The notes under the pieces: model-generated
Databases searched by the model: none
Seen by the model: the letters and a program-made list of their open reading frames with translations, nothing else
What the model was told of the DNA's origin: nothing
Source: Paraburkholderia gardini
GTDB taxonomy: Bacteria > Pseudomonadota > Gammaproteobacteria > Burkholderiales > Burkholderiaceae
Direction of reading: 5' to 3'
Assembly (NCBI RefSeq): GCF_907164575.1
Contig: NZ_CAJQYY010000020.1
Coordinates: 62,001-126,000 of the forward strand
DNA: 64,000 nt
Part shown: positions 15,243 to 23,880 of the stretch, one piece after another
How positions within the stretch are numbered: the first letter of the stretch is position 1
Layout: every line of letters begins with the position of its first letter
Made by a program: the position numbers and the translations under genes

Positions 15243-16526
15243 ATGAACTGGGCTGCGAGACTGATTGGCGGACGCTTCCACTATGGATGGCTGACCGTGG
15301 CGGTGGTGTTTCTGGTGCTGCTGGCCGCGGCGGGCACGCGCGCCACGCCGAGCGTGATGATGGTGCCGCTCGAGCATCAGTTCGGCTGGAGCCGCGCGAC
15401 GGTCTCCCTCGCGATCTCCGTGAACATCGCGCTGTACGGCTTGATGGGGCCGTTTGCGGCAGCGGCGATGCAACGGTTCGGCGTACGTCCCACGCTCCTT
15501 ATCGCGCTCGCGACGATGGCGGGCGGTGTCGCGCTTTCGTCGCTGATGACGCATCCGTGGCAGATGGTGCTGATCTGGGGTGTGATGGTCGGCGGCTCGA
15601 CGGGGGTGGCGGCGTTGTCGCTGTCGGCGACGGTGGTGACGCGCTGGTTCACCACGCATCGCGGTCTCGTGATGGGCATCCTGACTGCGAGTTCGGCTAC
15701 AGGTCAGCTCGTGTTCCTGCCGCTGCTCGCGGCGATCGCGGAGCATCACGGCTGGCAACCGGTTGTGCTGGTGGTGGCGGGCGCCGCCGCGATCGTCCTG
15801 CCGCTGGTTGCGTTCCTGTTGCCGGAGCGACCCGCCGACATGGCGTTGCGCCCCTATGGCGAGCCGGCCGACGCGCCTGTCGCGTCGAACCTCACGAAGC
15901 AGAATCCACTGGCGATCGCCTTCGGCACACTGTCGATGGCAAGCAAAACGCGCGACTTCTGGCTGCTCTTCTTCAGCTTCTTTATCTGCGGTGCGAGTAC
16001 CAATGGCTACGTCGGCACCCATCTGATCGCGATGTGCGGCGACTACGGCATGACCGAAGTGCAGGGCGCGTCGCTGCTGGCTGCCATGGGCATCTTCGAT
16101 CTGTTCGGCACGACGTTGTCCGGATGGCTGTCGGATCGTTTCAACAGCCGCGTGCTGCTGTTCTGGTACTACGGGTTGCGCGGGCTGTCGCTGATTTACC
16201 TGCCGCACGCGTTCGGAATCGACTTCTTCGGGTTGCCGCTCTTTGCCGTGTTCTATGGTCTCGACTGGATTGCCACCGTGCCACCGACCGTGCGTCTTGC
16301 CACCGACGTCTACGGCAAGGAATCGGCGCCGGTCGTGTTCGGCTGGGTGGTCGCCGGTCACCAGCTCGGCGCGGCGTTCGCGGCGCTTGGCGCCGGCATG
16401 TTGCGCGCAAGCCTTGGCACCTATACGGTGGCGTCGATGATCTCGGGCGGATTGTGTCTCGTTGCCGCTGTGATCGTGCTGCGGATCAACCGCGGCGGGC
16501 GGCCAGTCGCCGCGCAGGCGGTGTGA
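15243..16526 (+). CDS. Major facilitator superfamily transporter (monocarboxylate/OFA-like)
   Basis: A 427-aa, twelve-helix transporter. The first helix follows RFHYGWLTVAVVF, and the loop motifs GPFAAAAMQRFGVRP (after helix 2) and GWLSDRFNSR (after helix 8) are typical of MFS anion symporters. WxYG-like openings and a TATPSV-style first periplasmic loop resemble the monocarboxylate/oxalate-formate branch. The substrate is unknown. GGAGAG lies before the ATG. It is controlled by the divergent TetR gene, and an intrinsic terminator follows about 100 bases downstream, so it is probably monocistronic. Confidence 0.85.
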   Translation: MNWAARLIGGRFHYGWLTVAVVFLVLLAAAGTRATPSVMMVPLEHQFGWSRATVSLAISVNIALYGLMGPFAAAAMQRFGVRPTLLIALATMAGGVALSSLMTHPWQMVLIWGVMVGGSTGVAALSLSATVVTRWFTTHRGLVMGILTASSATGQLVFLPLLAAIAEHHGWQPVVLVVAGAAAIVLPLVAFLLPERPADMALRPYGEPADAPVASNLTKQNPLAIAFGTLSMASKTRDFWLLFFSFFICGASTNGYVGTHLIAMCGDYGMTEVQGASLLAAMGIFDLFGTTLSGWLSDRFNSRVLLFWYYGLRGLSLIYLPHAFGIDFFGLPLFAVFYGLDWIATVPPTVRLATDVYGKESAPVVFGWVVAGHQLGAAFAALGAGMLRASLGTYTVASMISGGLCLVAAVIVLRINRGGRPVAAQAV

Positions 16527-16621
16527 TACCGGCGGCCGGTTGCGCGGGTTTTGTTCCTTCGGCGGCACAGCGAGCGTGGATTGAGCGCTTCGCCCGCGCG
16601 ACAGCGGACATGGCACAAAGG

Positions 16622-16657
16622 AAACCGGAGCGATGATCGTATCGCTCCGGTTTTTTT
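16622..16657 (+). terminator. Intrinsic terminator after the MFS gene
   Basis: Perfect 13-bp stem AAACCGGAGCGAT / ATCGCTCCGGTTT with a GATCGT loop, followed by T-run to 16657. Confidence 0.85.
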
Positions 16658-16773
16658 CCGGATGCGATGATCGCGCTTATGCGCGGGCGCAAGCAGCGCG
16701 CGGCGTAAAGGCCGGTTATGCTATGTGACCCCGGGCGTCCGCCCGTCGACTGGATTTCGATCGAGAGAAGCGC

Positions 16774-17367
16774 ATGATGACAAAACCCGCTCCAACGACT
16801 GTCCCCATCCACGAACTTCTTGCTGGCCGCTGGAGCCCGCGCGCGTATTCGAGCGAACCGGTGAGCCGCGAGCAGTTGCATTCGGTGCTCGAAGCGGCGC
16901 GCTGGGCGCCTTCGTCGTATAACGGGCAGCCGTGGCGTTTCGTCGTGTTCGACCGCACCACCGACGAAGTCGCGTTCAAGCGCGCCTTCGCGACGCTGGT
17001 GCCGTTCAACCAGGGGTGGAACGGGCCGGCACCGGTGCTGATCGCGGTCACGACACAGACGTTGACGAGCAAGGGCGAAATCAACCGCTGCGCACCGTAC
17101 GATGCGGGCGCGGCAGCGATGGCGCTCGTCCTGCAGGCGCACGCGCTCGGTCTCGCCGCGCACCAGATGAGCGGCTTCGATGTCCCCGCGTTTCGTAGCG
17201 CGTTTGCGATTCCCGCCGACGTCGAAGTCATCGCGATGATTTCGCTCGGCCATTACGGCGATGTCGACAAACTCGATCCGGTGCTGCGCGAGCGCGAGAA
17301 GTCGGTGCGCCAGCGTCAGCCGCTGGGCGAGATCGCCTATGGCGGCGCGTGGAAGAAGGCGTTCTGA
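16774..17367 (+). CDS. Nitroreductase family protein
   Basis: A 197-aa FMN-dependent nitroreductase-like protein: RWSPRAYSSEPVSREQL and ARWAPSSYNGQPWRFVVF near the N terminus are the FMN-phosphate-binding motif, and ALGLAAHQMSGFD with IAMISLGHYGD in the C-terminal half complete the fold. Such enzymes reduce nitroaromatics, quinones or enoates with NAD(P)H; the natural substrate is not evident. Two consecutive ATGs (16774, 16777) can serve. It stands alone, bounded by terminators on both sides. Confidence 0.86.
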   Translation: MMTKPAPTTVPIHELLAGRWSPRAYSSEPVSREQLHSVLEAARWAPSSYNGQPWRFVVFDRTTDEVAFKRAFATLVPFNQGWNGPAPVLIAVTTQTLTSKGEINRCAPYDAGAAAMALVLQAHALGLAAHQMSGFDVPAFRSAFAIPADVEVIAMISLGHYGDVDKLDPVLREREKSVRQRQPLGEIAYGGAWKKAF

Positions 17368-17404
17368 TACTGGTATTTTGCCTTCACTCCCAGCTTTGCC
17401 ATTG

Positions 17405-17434
17405 AAAAACGCGCGACCTCGATCGCGCGTTTTT
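17405..17434. terminator. Bidirectional intrinsic terminator
   Basis: Stem AAAAACGCGCGA / TCGCGCGTTTTT with six-base loop lies between the convergent nitroreductase and MFS genes; A- and T-runs on both flanks allow it to act in both directions. Confidence 0.85.
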
Positions 17435-17466
17435 CGTTTTCGGAAGAGTTCTTGTAGTCGTTGGCC

Positions 17467-19005
17467 TTAATGGTCCGCGTCGAGCGCGGAAAGCGGCGAC
17501 GCGACGCTTTCCAGCGATTTTCTTTCCGCGTCGACGCCCCAGATCGCCGCGATCACCGCGGCGGCAATCATCAGCACCGCACCGACGAGATATCCCGTGA
17601 ACACCTGCGCGCGCTCGTGCGTATCGATCAGGCGCCCGAAAAACGCGGGCCCGGCGATGCCGCCGAGAGCCGTGCCGAACGCATAGAACACGGCAATCGC
17701 GAGCGCGCGGATTTCGAGCGGAAACGATTCGCTGACGGTCAGATATGCCGAACTCGCCGCCGCCGATGCAAAGAAGAAGATCACCATCCAGGCGATTGTC
17801 TGCGTGGTCACATCGAGCAACTGCTGCTCGAAGAGATAGCCGCTCACCGCGAGCAGCACGCCCGAAATGGCATACGTCGATGCAATCATCCTGCGGCGGC
17901 CGATCACGTCGAAGAGCCGGCCAAGCAGCAACGGACCAAGAAAGTTGCCGAGCGCGAACGGCAACAGATACCAGCCGATGCGATCGCCCGGCACCCCGTA
18001 GAAGTCGGTCAGCACGAGCGCGTAGGTGAAGAATATCGCGTTGTAGCAGAACGCCTGCGCGGTCATCAGCGACATGCCCACCAGCGCGCGCCGCCGGTGC
18101 AATGCGAAGAGGGTGTGAAACACCTCGCGCAGCGTCGTGCGTTCGCGCGAGCGGAGGCGCAAAGTCTGAAGACCGCCCTGCGCGAGCATATGGCCTTCGC
18201 GGCGAAAGCGGGTTTCAATGCCTTCGACGATCGTCCGCGCTTCGTCGTGCTCGCCGTGTGTCATGAGCCAGCGCGGACTCTCGGGAATCCACGCGCGCAT
18301 CGGCAGGATCACGAGCGCGAGCGCGGCGCCGATGAAAAAGCAGGCGCGCCAGCCCCAGTCGGCCGGCAGCAGGCTGTTGTCGAGCAAAACCAGCGAGCCC
18401 GTCGCGCCGAGCGCGGCGCCGATCCAGAACGTGCCGTTGATGCCGAGATCGGTCCAGCCGCGCACGCGAGCTGGAGTGAACTCCTGAATCGTCGAATTGA
18501 TCGCGGTGTATTCGCCGCCAATGCCCGCGCCCGTCAGAAACCGGAACACAATGAAGCTCGCCAGATTCCACGAAAGCGCGGTTGCCGCGGTGGCGGCCAG
18601 ATAGAGAGCGAGCGTGATGAAAAAGAGCTTCCGGCGTCCGAGCCGGTCGGTGAGCCAGCCGAACCCGAGCGCGCCGAGCACGGCGCCGGCGATATACGCG
18701 CTGCCGGTCAGACCGACGTCGGCGTTGGAAAAATGCAGCGCCGGGCTGGATTTCAGTGCGCTCGCCACGGCGCCGGCCAGTGTCACTTCGAGCCCGTCCA
18801 GCAGCCAGGTGACGCCGAGCGCGAAGACGATCAGCGTGTGGAAGCGGCCCCACGGCAGCCGGTCGAGCCGCGACGGCAGATCGGTTTCGATAACCGGTGG
18901 CCGCCCGGCGTGGGTTCCGGGCGCGCCGGATTCGTCGCCGGGCGACGTCGGGCTGGCCGGCGAGGCGGGCCGCTCGTGGGTCGAGGCGGAGGACGGCTCG
19001 GTCAT
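17467..19005 (-). CDS. MFS sugar/acid transporter
   Basis: A 512-aa twelve-helix transporter of the metabolite:H+ symporter type. Visible signatures: RLDRLPWGRFHTLIVFALGVTWLLDGLE opening helix 1 in outline, DRLGRRKLFF after helix 2, RFLTGAGIGGEY in helix 4, PESPRWL closing helix 6, and RLFDVIGRRR after helix 8. The first ~35 residues are a disordered Ser/Pro/Gly-rich extension. Substrate is uncertain. An operator-like decamer identical to that on the hexuronate promoter lies 37 bases upstream of the start, so uptake of a sugar acid is a reasonable but unproven idea. GGGAG precedes the ATG. Confidence 0.83.
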   Translation of the reverse strand: MTEPSSASTHERPASPASPTSPGDESGAPGTHAGRPPVIETDLPSRLDRLPWGRFHTLIVFALGVTWLLDGLEVTLAGAVASALKSSPALHFSNADVGLTGSAYIAGAVLGALGFGWLTDRLGRRKLFFITLALYLAATAATALSWNLASFIVFRFLTGAGIGGEYTAINSTIQEFTPARVRGWTDLGINGTFWIGAALGATGSLVLLDNSLLPADWGWRACFFIGAALALVILPMRAWIPESPRWLMTHGEHDEARTIVEGIETRFRREGHMLAQGGLQTLRLRSRERTTLREVFHTLFALHRRRALVGMSLMTAQAFCYNAIFFTYALVLTDFYGVPGDRIGWYLLPFALGNFLGPLLLGRLFDVIGRRRMIASTYAISGVLLAVSGYLFEQQLLDVTTQTIAWMVIFFFASAAASSAYLTVSESFPLEIRALAIAVFYAFGTALGGIAGPAFFGRLIDTHERAQVFTGYLVGAVLMIAAAVIAAIWGVDAERKSLESVASPLSALDADH

Positions 19006-19041
19006 CCCTCAAGATCTCCCGAAAATTGACGACATAACCTG

Positions 19042-19051
19042 CTTGACCAGG
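19042..19051 (-). promoter_or_regulatory. Operator-like site shared with the hexuronate promoter
   Basis: CTGGTCAAGC read on the minus strand is identical over ten bases to the operator at 11182, with partial similarity in the flanking eight bases. It lies 37 bases upstream of the MFS start codon. CTGGTCAAG also occurs once in coding sequence near 62952, so chance cannot be excluded. Confidence 0.4.
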
Positions 19052-19188
19052 TTCACCTGGGACACTGCGGCAGCAAATTCCATTCCGTGCGAAGTCGCGC
19101 GGCCCCGGTTGATACTGCGAGCGCTTCGTGTTACAAAGCCCGTCCATTTCCGTCTTTCCGTGCGCGCCAACCGTGAGCGATTCCTGCC

Positions 19189-20439
19189 ATGACCTACTGC
19201 GCGATTGACTTCGGCACCTCGAATTCGGCTGTTGCGCTGCCTGACGGCGCGACGTCGCGCCTGGCGCCGGTCGAGGGCGACTACACGACGCTGCCGACCG
19301 CTGTCTTCTTCAACACCGACGAGAACACCCGCGAATTCGGCCGCGCGGCGCTCGAAGCCTACATCGACGGCTTCGACGGCCGGCTGATGCGCTCGATGAA
19401 GAGCATTCTCGGCTCCGCGCTCGCCGATACGACCACGGACCTCGGCGACGGCTCCGCGATCCGCTATACCGACGTGATCGGCATTTTCCTCGACCACCTG
19501 AAACGCAAGGCCGAAAAGGTCGCGGGCGCGTCGATCGACCGCGCCGTGCTGGGCCGCCCGGTGTTTTTCGTCGACGACGATCCGCGCGCCGACCAGCTCG
19601 CCCAGCAGCAGCTGGAAGCGGCGGCGCGCTCGGTGGGCCTGCGCGACGTCCATTTCCAGTATGAGCCGATCGCGGCGGCTTTCGACTACGAATCGCATCT
19701 GACCGGGGAAGGGCTGGTGCTGGTTGCCGACATCGGCGGCGGCACGTCGGACTTTTCGCTGGTACGGGTGGGGCCGGACCGGATGCACCGTATCGAGCGC
19801 AAGGACGACGTGCTCGCGCATCATGGCGTTCACGTCGCTGGCACCGATTTCGACCGGCGCGTCGAACTCGCGACGATCCTGCGCGAGCTCGGCTACCAGT
19901 CGCTCGATCCAGAAGGGCGCGAACTGCCGAACCGCGTCTACTTCGATCTCGCGACGTGGCACCTGATCAACACCGTCTATTCGCCGAAGCGGGTGAGCGA
20001 GCTTGGACTGATGCGGCACCTTTATACGGAGACGCGCCAGCACGACCGGTTGATGCGCGTCGTCGAGCGCCGTCTGGGCCACGCGCTGGCCGCGCACGCG
20101 GAAGAAGCGAAGATCGGCGTGGCAGCGGGCGGCGAAACGGTGATCGATCTGGACGAGGTGGAAGACGATCTGCGTCTCGCCTTCGACGAAGCGCAACTCG
20201 TACAGGCGGGCAACGACGACATGCAGCGCATCGTTCAGGCCGCGCGCGACACCGTGCAGGCCGCGGGCGTTGCGACGCGCGACGTGACGGCCGTGTATTT
20301 CACGGGCGGCTCGACGGGCCTCGCGTTTCTGTCGAATGCATTGGCGGCGGCTTTTCCTGGCGCGCAAGCCGTATTCGGCGACCGGCTCGCCAGTGTGGCG
20401 ACCGGTCTCGGGATTCATGCGCGGCGCATCTTTGGATAA
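19189..20439 (+). CDS. yegD: Hsp70-family ATPase, YegD-like
   Basis: A 416-aa protein with the actin/Hsp70 ATPase core: phosphate 1 loop AIDFGTSNSAVAL (5-17), linker EPIAAAFDYES, phosphate 2 VADIGGGTSDFSLV (about 182-195) and adenosine motif YFTGGSTGLAFL near the end. It lacks the substrate-binding beta-sandwich and lid of DnaK, as expected for YegD-type short homologues whose function is poorly known. No dnaJ or grpE is nearby. It has no operon partner; a strong terminator follows. Confidence 0.85.
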   Translation: MTYCAIDFGTSNSAVALPDGATSRLAPVEGDYTTLPTAVFFNTDENTREFGRAALEAYIDGFDGRLMRSMKSILGSALADTTTDLGDGSAIRYTDVIGIFLDHLKRKAEKVAGASIDRAVLGRPVFFVDDDPRADQLAQQQLEAAARSVGLRDVHFQYEPIAAAFDYESHLTGEGLVLVADIGGGTSDFSLVRVGPDRMHRIERKDDVLAHHGVHVAGTDFDRRVELATILRELGYQSLDPEGRELPNRVYFDLATWHLINTVYSPKRVSELGLMRHLYTETRQHDRLMRVVERRLGHALAAHAEEAKIGVAAGGETVIDLDEVEDDLRLAFDEAQLVQAGNDDMQRIVQAARDTVQAAGVATRDVTAVYFTGGSTGLAFLSNALAAAFPGAQAVFGDRLASVATGLGIHARRIFG

Positions 20440-20485
20440 TCGGCGCTACGTTATTAAAATCGCTCACGCATGAAATTGCGGACAT

Positions 20486-20514
20486 AAAAAAACCCCGCCG
20501 AAGCGGGGTTTTTT
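20486..20514. terminator. Bidirectional intrinsic terminator
   Basis: AACCCCGC-CGAA-GCGGGGTT with flanking A6 and T6 runs, placed between the convergent Hsp70-like and cold-shock genes. Confidence 0.9.
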
Positions 20515-20537
20515 GCATCCAGAAGGAAGCGCGTTGC

Positions 20538-20741
20538 TTACACCGGCTTGATGTTAGCAGCTTGCTTGCCCTTCGGGCCCGTCTTGACTTCAAACGTGAC
20601 CTTTTGGTTTTCTTGCAGCGACTTGAAGCCTTCTGCACGGATTTCCGAGAAATGCGCGAACAGATCTTCGCCGCCGCCGTCCGGCGTGATGAAGCCAAAG
20701 CCCTTTGCGTCATTGAACCACTTGACGGTACCGGTTTCCAT
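20538..20741 (-). CDS. cspA: Cold-shock protein, CspA family
   Basis: A 67-aa single cold-shock domain with both RNA-binding motifs, KGFGFITP (RNP1, residues 13-20) and DLFAHF (RNP2, 26-31). These proteins bind single-stranded RNA/DNA and melt mRNA structure. The gene sits about 137 nt downstream of a clear promoter, giving a long untranslated leader like those of cold-inducible csp genes. An AGGAAC ribosome site lies eight bases before the ATG. Whether it is cold-induced or constitutive cannot be told from sequence. Confidence 0.95.
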   Translation of the reverse strand: METGTVKWFNDAKGFGFITPDGGGEDLFAHFSEIRAEGFKSLQENQKVTFEVKTGPKGKQAANIKPV

Positions 20742-21168
20742 ATTACTTGTTCCTAAAGATGGTGAATAAGGCCGAAGCCCGGGTGTGCATGAAAATCAAG
20801 GAAGGGGCAATGGGACCAACCGGAGTACCGTTGATGGGCGAACTACGAAAGACCTTCACTCGCCGCTTGAAATCCTGCCCGAACGTTATACGGCGATTTC
20901 TTACGAAGGTCAACCCAATTCCCCTATTCTTTACAGGTTTTTTCGGAATGGTCTGCTTGTTGCTGTCCAGATAATCCTGCTTGCATTGGCGTTTGCCGGG
21001 GCCAGAACATTTGACACTGCGCTGACCGGGTGCAACCGGTAAACTACGCGCCCGCGTAGAGGTTGCACTTTCTGTCGACCAACCGGGCTGCGCGCGTGAT
21101 GAAGCGTATATGTTCAGCTGTCAGGCTACCTGCACAGCGCTTCACACGCTTTCGATATAGGAGAAGAC
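20742..21168. other. Divergent intergenic region with cspA leader
   Basis: 427 bases without a supported gene. The left part is the cspA 5' leader and promoter. The right part holds the upstream region of the permease, including a CTACGC / GCGTAG hairpin (21044-21059) and GGAG just before the GTG at 21169. Confidence 0.6.
20885..20913 (-). promoter_or_regulatory. Sigma-70 promoter of cspA
   Basis: On the minus strand TTGACC (20908-20913), 17-bp spacer, TATAAC (20885-20890). The predicted start near 20878 gives a leader of about 137 nt before the cspA ATG, the size expected for a csp-type regulatory 5' UTR. Confidence 0.65.
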
Positions 21169-22761
21169 GTGAAAAGTTCTATTCAGAGGAGCATCGGGCC
21201 AGTCGCGCTGCTGCTGACCGGCCTCGGATCCATCATTGGATCGGGCTGGTTGTTCGGCGCGTGGAAGGCGGCAAAAATTGCAGGCCCGGCGGCAATATGT
21301 GCATGGGTAATTGGCGCCGTCGTGATTCTGGCCATCGCGCTCACCTATGCGGAGCTGGGTGCGATGTTCCCCGAATCGGGCGGGATGGTGCGTTACGCGC
21401 GTTATTCGCACGGCGCGCTGGTCGGCTTTATCAGCGCGTGGGCAAACTGGATCGCGATCGTCTCGGTGATTCCGATCGAAGCCGAAGCATCGATCCAGTA
21501 CATGAGCACCTGGCCATACGACTGGGCGCACGCGTTGTTCGTGAACGGCTCTCTGACGACACCAGGTTTATTGCTGTCGGCGGCGCTGGTGATCGTGTAT
21601 TTCCTGCTGAACTACTGGGGCGTGAAGCTTTTCGCGCAGGCGAATTCGGCGATCACCGTCTTCAAGTTCATCATTCCTGGCGCGACGATCCTCGGCTTGA
21701 TGCTGACCGGCTTCCACAAGGAAAACTTCGGCGACGCCGGTTCGTTCGCGCCGTACGGCTGGTCGTCGGTCCTGACCGCGGTCGCGACCAGCGGCATCGT
21801 GTTCGCGTTCAACGGCTTTCAGAGCCCGATCAACCTTGCCGGCGAAGCGCGCAACCCGTCGAAGAGCGTGCCGTTCGCGGTGATCGGCTCGATCCTGCTC
21901 GCGCTCGTGATCTACGTGCTGCTGCAGGTCGCGTACATCGGCGCGGTGAATCCGTCCGACGTGATGAAGGGCTGGAGCCACTTCAATTTTGCGTCGCCGT
22001 TCGCTGAGCTGGCGCTCGCGCTGAACCTGAACTGGCTCGCGTTCCTGCTGTACGTCGACGCGTTCGTGAGCCCGAGCGGCACCGGCACCACCTATATGGC
22101 CACGACGACGCGCATGATCTACGCGATGGAGCGCAACAACACGATGCCGAAGATGTTCGGCAACGTGCATCCGTTCTACGGCGTGCCGCGTCAGGCGATG
22201 TGGTTCAACCTGCTGGTTTCGTTCATCTTCCTGTTCTTCTTTCGCGGCTGGAGTTCGCTCGCCGCGGTGATCTCGGTCGCCACGGTGATTTCGTATCTGA
22301 CGGGCCCGATCAGCCTGATGTCGCTGCGCCGCTCGGCGACGGACCTCGAGCGTCCGCTGCATATTCCGGGGATGCGGGCAATCGCGCCGTTTGCGTTCGT
22401 GTGCGCATCGCTGGTCCTGTACTGGGCGAAGTGGCCACTGACGGGCGAAATCATTCTGCTGATGATCGTCGCGCTACCGGTCTATTTCTACTTCCAGGCG
22501 AAGTCGGGTTTCGGCGGTTGGGGACGTGACCTGAAAGCCGCATGGTGGCTGGTCGCCTATCTGCCTGTCATGGCGCTGCTTTCGCTGATCGGTAGCAAAC
22601 AGTTTGGCGGTCGCGGCATCCTGCCGTACGGCTGGGATATGGTGGTAGTGATCGCGTTCGCGCTCGTGTTCTATTACTGGGGCGTGCACACTGGCTACCG
22701 CACCGGATACCTCGACGAGCGCGAATCGCACGACGAGATTCTGGAAGGCATCGGCGCATAA
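21169..22761 (+). CDS. APC-family amino acid permease
   Basis: A 530-aa, twelve-helix transporter of the amino acid-polyamine-organocation superfamily: GPVALLLTGLGSIIGSGWLFG in helix 1 carries the GSIIGSG substrate-carboxylate motif, helix 3 contains AWANWIAIVSVIPIEAEAS, and GFQSPINLAGEARNPSKSVP follows helix 6. Such permeases import amino acids by proton symport or exchange; the substrate is not identifiable here. The start is GTG with GGAG eight bases upstream. It is a single-gene unit ending at a terminator shared with the convergent dioxygenase gene. Confidence 0.87.
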   Translation: MKSSIQRSIGPVALLLTGLGSIIGSGWLFGAWKAAKIAGPAAICAWVIGAVVILAIALTYAELGAMFPESGGMVRYARYSHGALVGFISAWANWIAIVSVIPIEAEASIQYMSTWPYDWAHALFVNGSLTTPGLLLSAALVIVYFLLNYWGVKLFAQANSAITVFKFIIPGATILGLMLTGFHKENFGDAGSFAPYGWSSVLTAVATSGIVFAFNGFQSPINLAGEARNPSKSVPFAVIGSILLALVIYVLLQVAYIGAVNPSDVMKGWSHFNFASPFAELALALNLNWLAFLLYVDAFVSPSGTGTTYMATTTRMIYAMERNNTMPKMFGNVHPFYGVPRQAMWFNLLVSFIFLFFFRGWSSLAAVISVATVISYLTGPISLMSLRRSATDLERPLHIPGMRAIAPFAFVCASLVLYWAKWPLTGEIILLMIVALPVYFYFQAKSGFGGWGRDLKAAWWLVAYLPVMALLSLIGSKQFGGRGILPYGWDMVVVIAFALVFYYWGVHTGYRTGYLDERESHDEILEGIGA

Positions 22762-22824
22762 CGCGGTTTCTTCAGGTCCCGGGGTCCCGAGGTCCGGCGC
22801 GCGATGTGCCGGACCGCGACGCAA

Positions 22825-22864
22825 AAAAGCCCACTGAGTCTGCTTCAGACGACAGTGGGCTTTT
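22825..22864. terminator. Bidirectional intrinsic terminator
   Basis: AAAAGCCCACTG pairs with CAGTGGGCTTTT around an inner GTCTG/CAGAC hairpin, between the convergent permease and dioxygenase genes. Confidence 0.85.
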
Positions 22865-22892
22865 CTTTTCCCGCCGGCGAAACGGCGTCGGA

Positions 22893-23678
22893 TCAGACGT
22901 TACCGAACACGTAGTTCGTCATCGCGAGCGAGCGCTGATACGTACCGAGCGACTGGATCGACAGCGTGAAGTCGTCGTCGGCGGCACCGAGCGCCGAGAA
23001 GACGGGCAGCAGGTGCTCGTCGGTCGGATGCATCAGCACGGCATGCGGCGCCTGCGCGCGATAGTCGAGCAACGCATCGATGTCGCGCGCAGCGAGTTTC
23101 GATTCGAACCAGTCGGTGAACCCGGCCACGCGCGGATCGGCATCTTCCGGGCGCGCCGAGAAATCGGCGGTGCGCAGATTGTGCGTGATCTGGCCGGAGC
23201 CGATCACCATCACGCCTTCATCCTTGAGCGCCCGCAGCGCGCGACCGACCCGGAAGTGGTGCGCCGGGTCCATGCGCGGCTGGATCGATAACTGCGCGAC
23301 GGGCACGTCGGCTTGCGGAAAGAGCAGCAGCATCGGCACCCAGGCGCCGTGATCGAGCCCGTGCGGCTGCGTCGTCGTTGCGATGCCGTGTTCGCCGAGC
23401 AGGGCTGCCGCCTGACGGGCGACATCCGGTGCGCCGGGCGCCGGGTACTGAATCTCATACAACTGCCGCGGGAAGCCGTAAAAGTCGTGGATGGTTTCGG
23501 GCGCGTCCGATGTGCTCGCAACCGGCTGCGCCGTGCCCCAGTGAGCCGACAGCATCAGGACGGCCCGGGGACGCGGCAATTGAGCCGAAAGCGTCGCGAA
23601 TTCGGCGGACGGAAGCGCCGGATCGATCGGCAGCGTAGGCGCGCCGTGCGACAGGTACAGCGTGGGTAAGCGGATCAT
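22893..23678 (-). CDS. ygiD: LigB/DODA-type extradiol dioxygenase family protein
   Basis: A 261-aa protein of the class III extradiol dioxygenase fold. Likely metal ligands are in LYLSHGAPT (H11), LMLSAHWG (H46) and GLDHGAWVP (H109). The family includes plant DOPA 4,5-dioxygenase and bacterial YgiD, which act on DOPA-like catechols. Here the physiological substrate is unknown. It is monocistronic, ending at a terminator shared with the APC permease. The next 200 bases upstream (23679-23880) are non-coding, AT-richer than average, and contain its promoter. Confidence 0.87.
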   Translation of the reverse strand: MIRLPTLYLSHGAPTLPIDPALPSAEFATLSAQLPRPRAVLMLSAHWGTAQPVASTSDAPETIHDFYGFPRQLYEIQYPAPGAPDVARQAAALLGEHGIATTTQPHGLDHGAWVPMLLLFPQADVPVAQLSIQPRMDPAHHFRVGRALRALKDEGVMVIGSGQITHNLRTADFSARPEDADPRVAGFTDWFESKLAARDIDALLDYRAQAPHAVLMHPTDEHLLPVFSALGAADDDFTLSIQSLGTYQRSLAMTNYVFGNV

Positions 23679-23880
23679 GGCAGCGAAGCCGCGTGGTCAG
23701 CGGCCAGAAAGTTTCGTTACTACCACTATAGAGGTGCACTGCCGTTTGATAAACGGCACAAAACGGATTTGATTGTCTCGCGAATGTAGGTAATCGCGAG
23801 ATTAAACGCGTTGATGATCACGTGGTCTCGATTCGCGCGGCGATTTCGCACCGGTGGAGCAAATCGCGCTGACGGCAGAT

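Noticed and set aside
15165..16616. 483-aa antisense frame over the MFS gene
   Set aside because: Low-complexity His/Arg/Gln composition typical of antisense to membrane proteins; plus-strand gene is clearly real.
17461..19029. 522-aa plus-strand frame over the minus-strand MFS gene
   Set aside because: Repetitive Arg/Gln/Glu shadow; the minus-strand protein has full MFS motifs.
21011..21045. TTGACA-based promoter for the APC permease
   Set aside because: The nearest acceptable -10 (TAAACT) lies 23 bases away, too far for a sigma-70 promoter.
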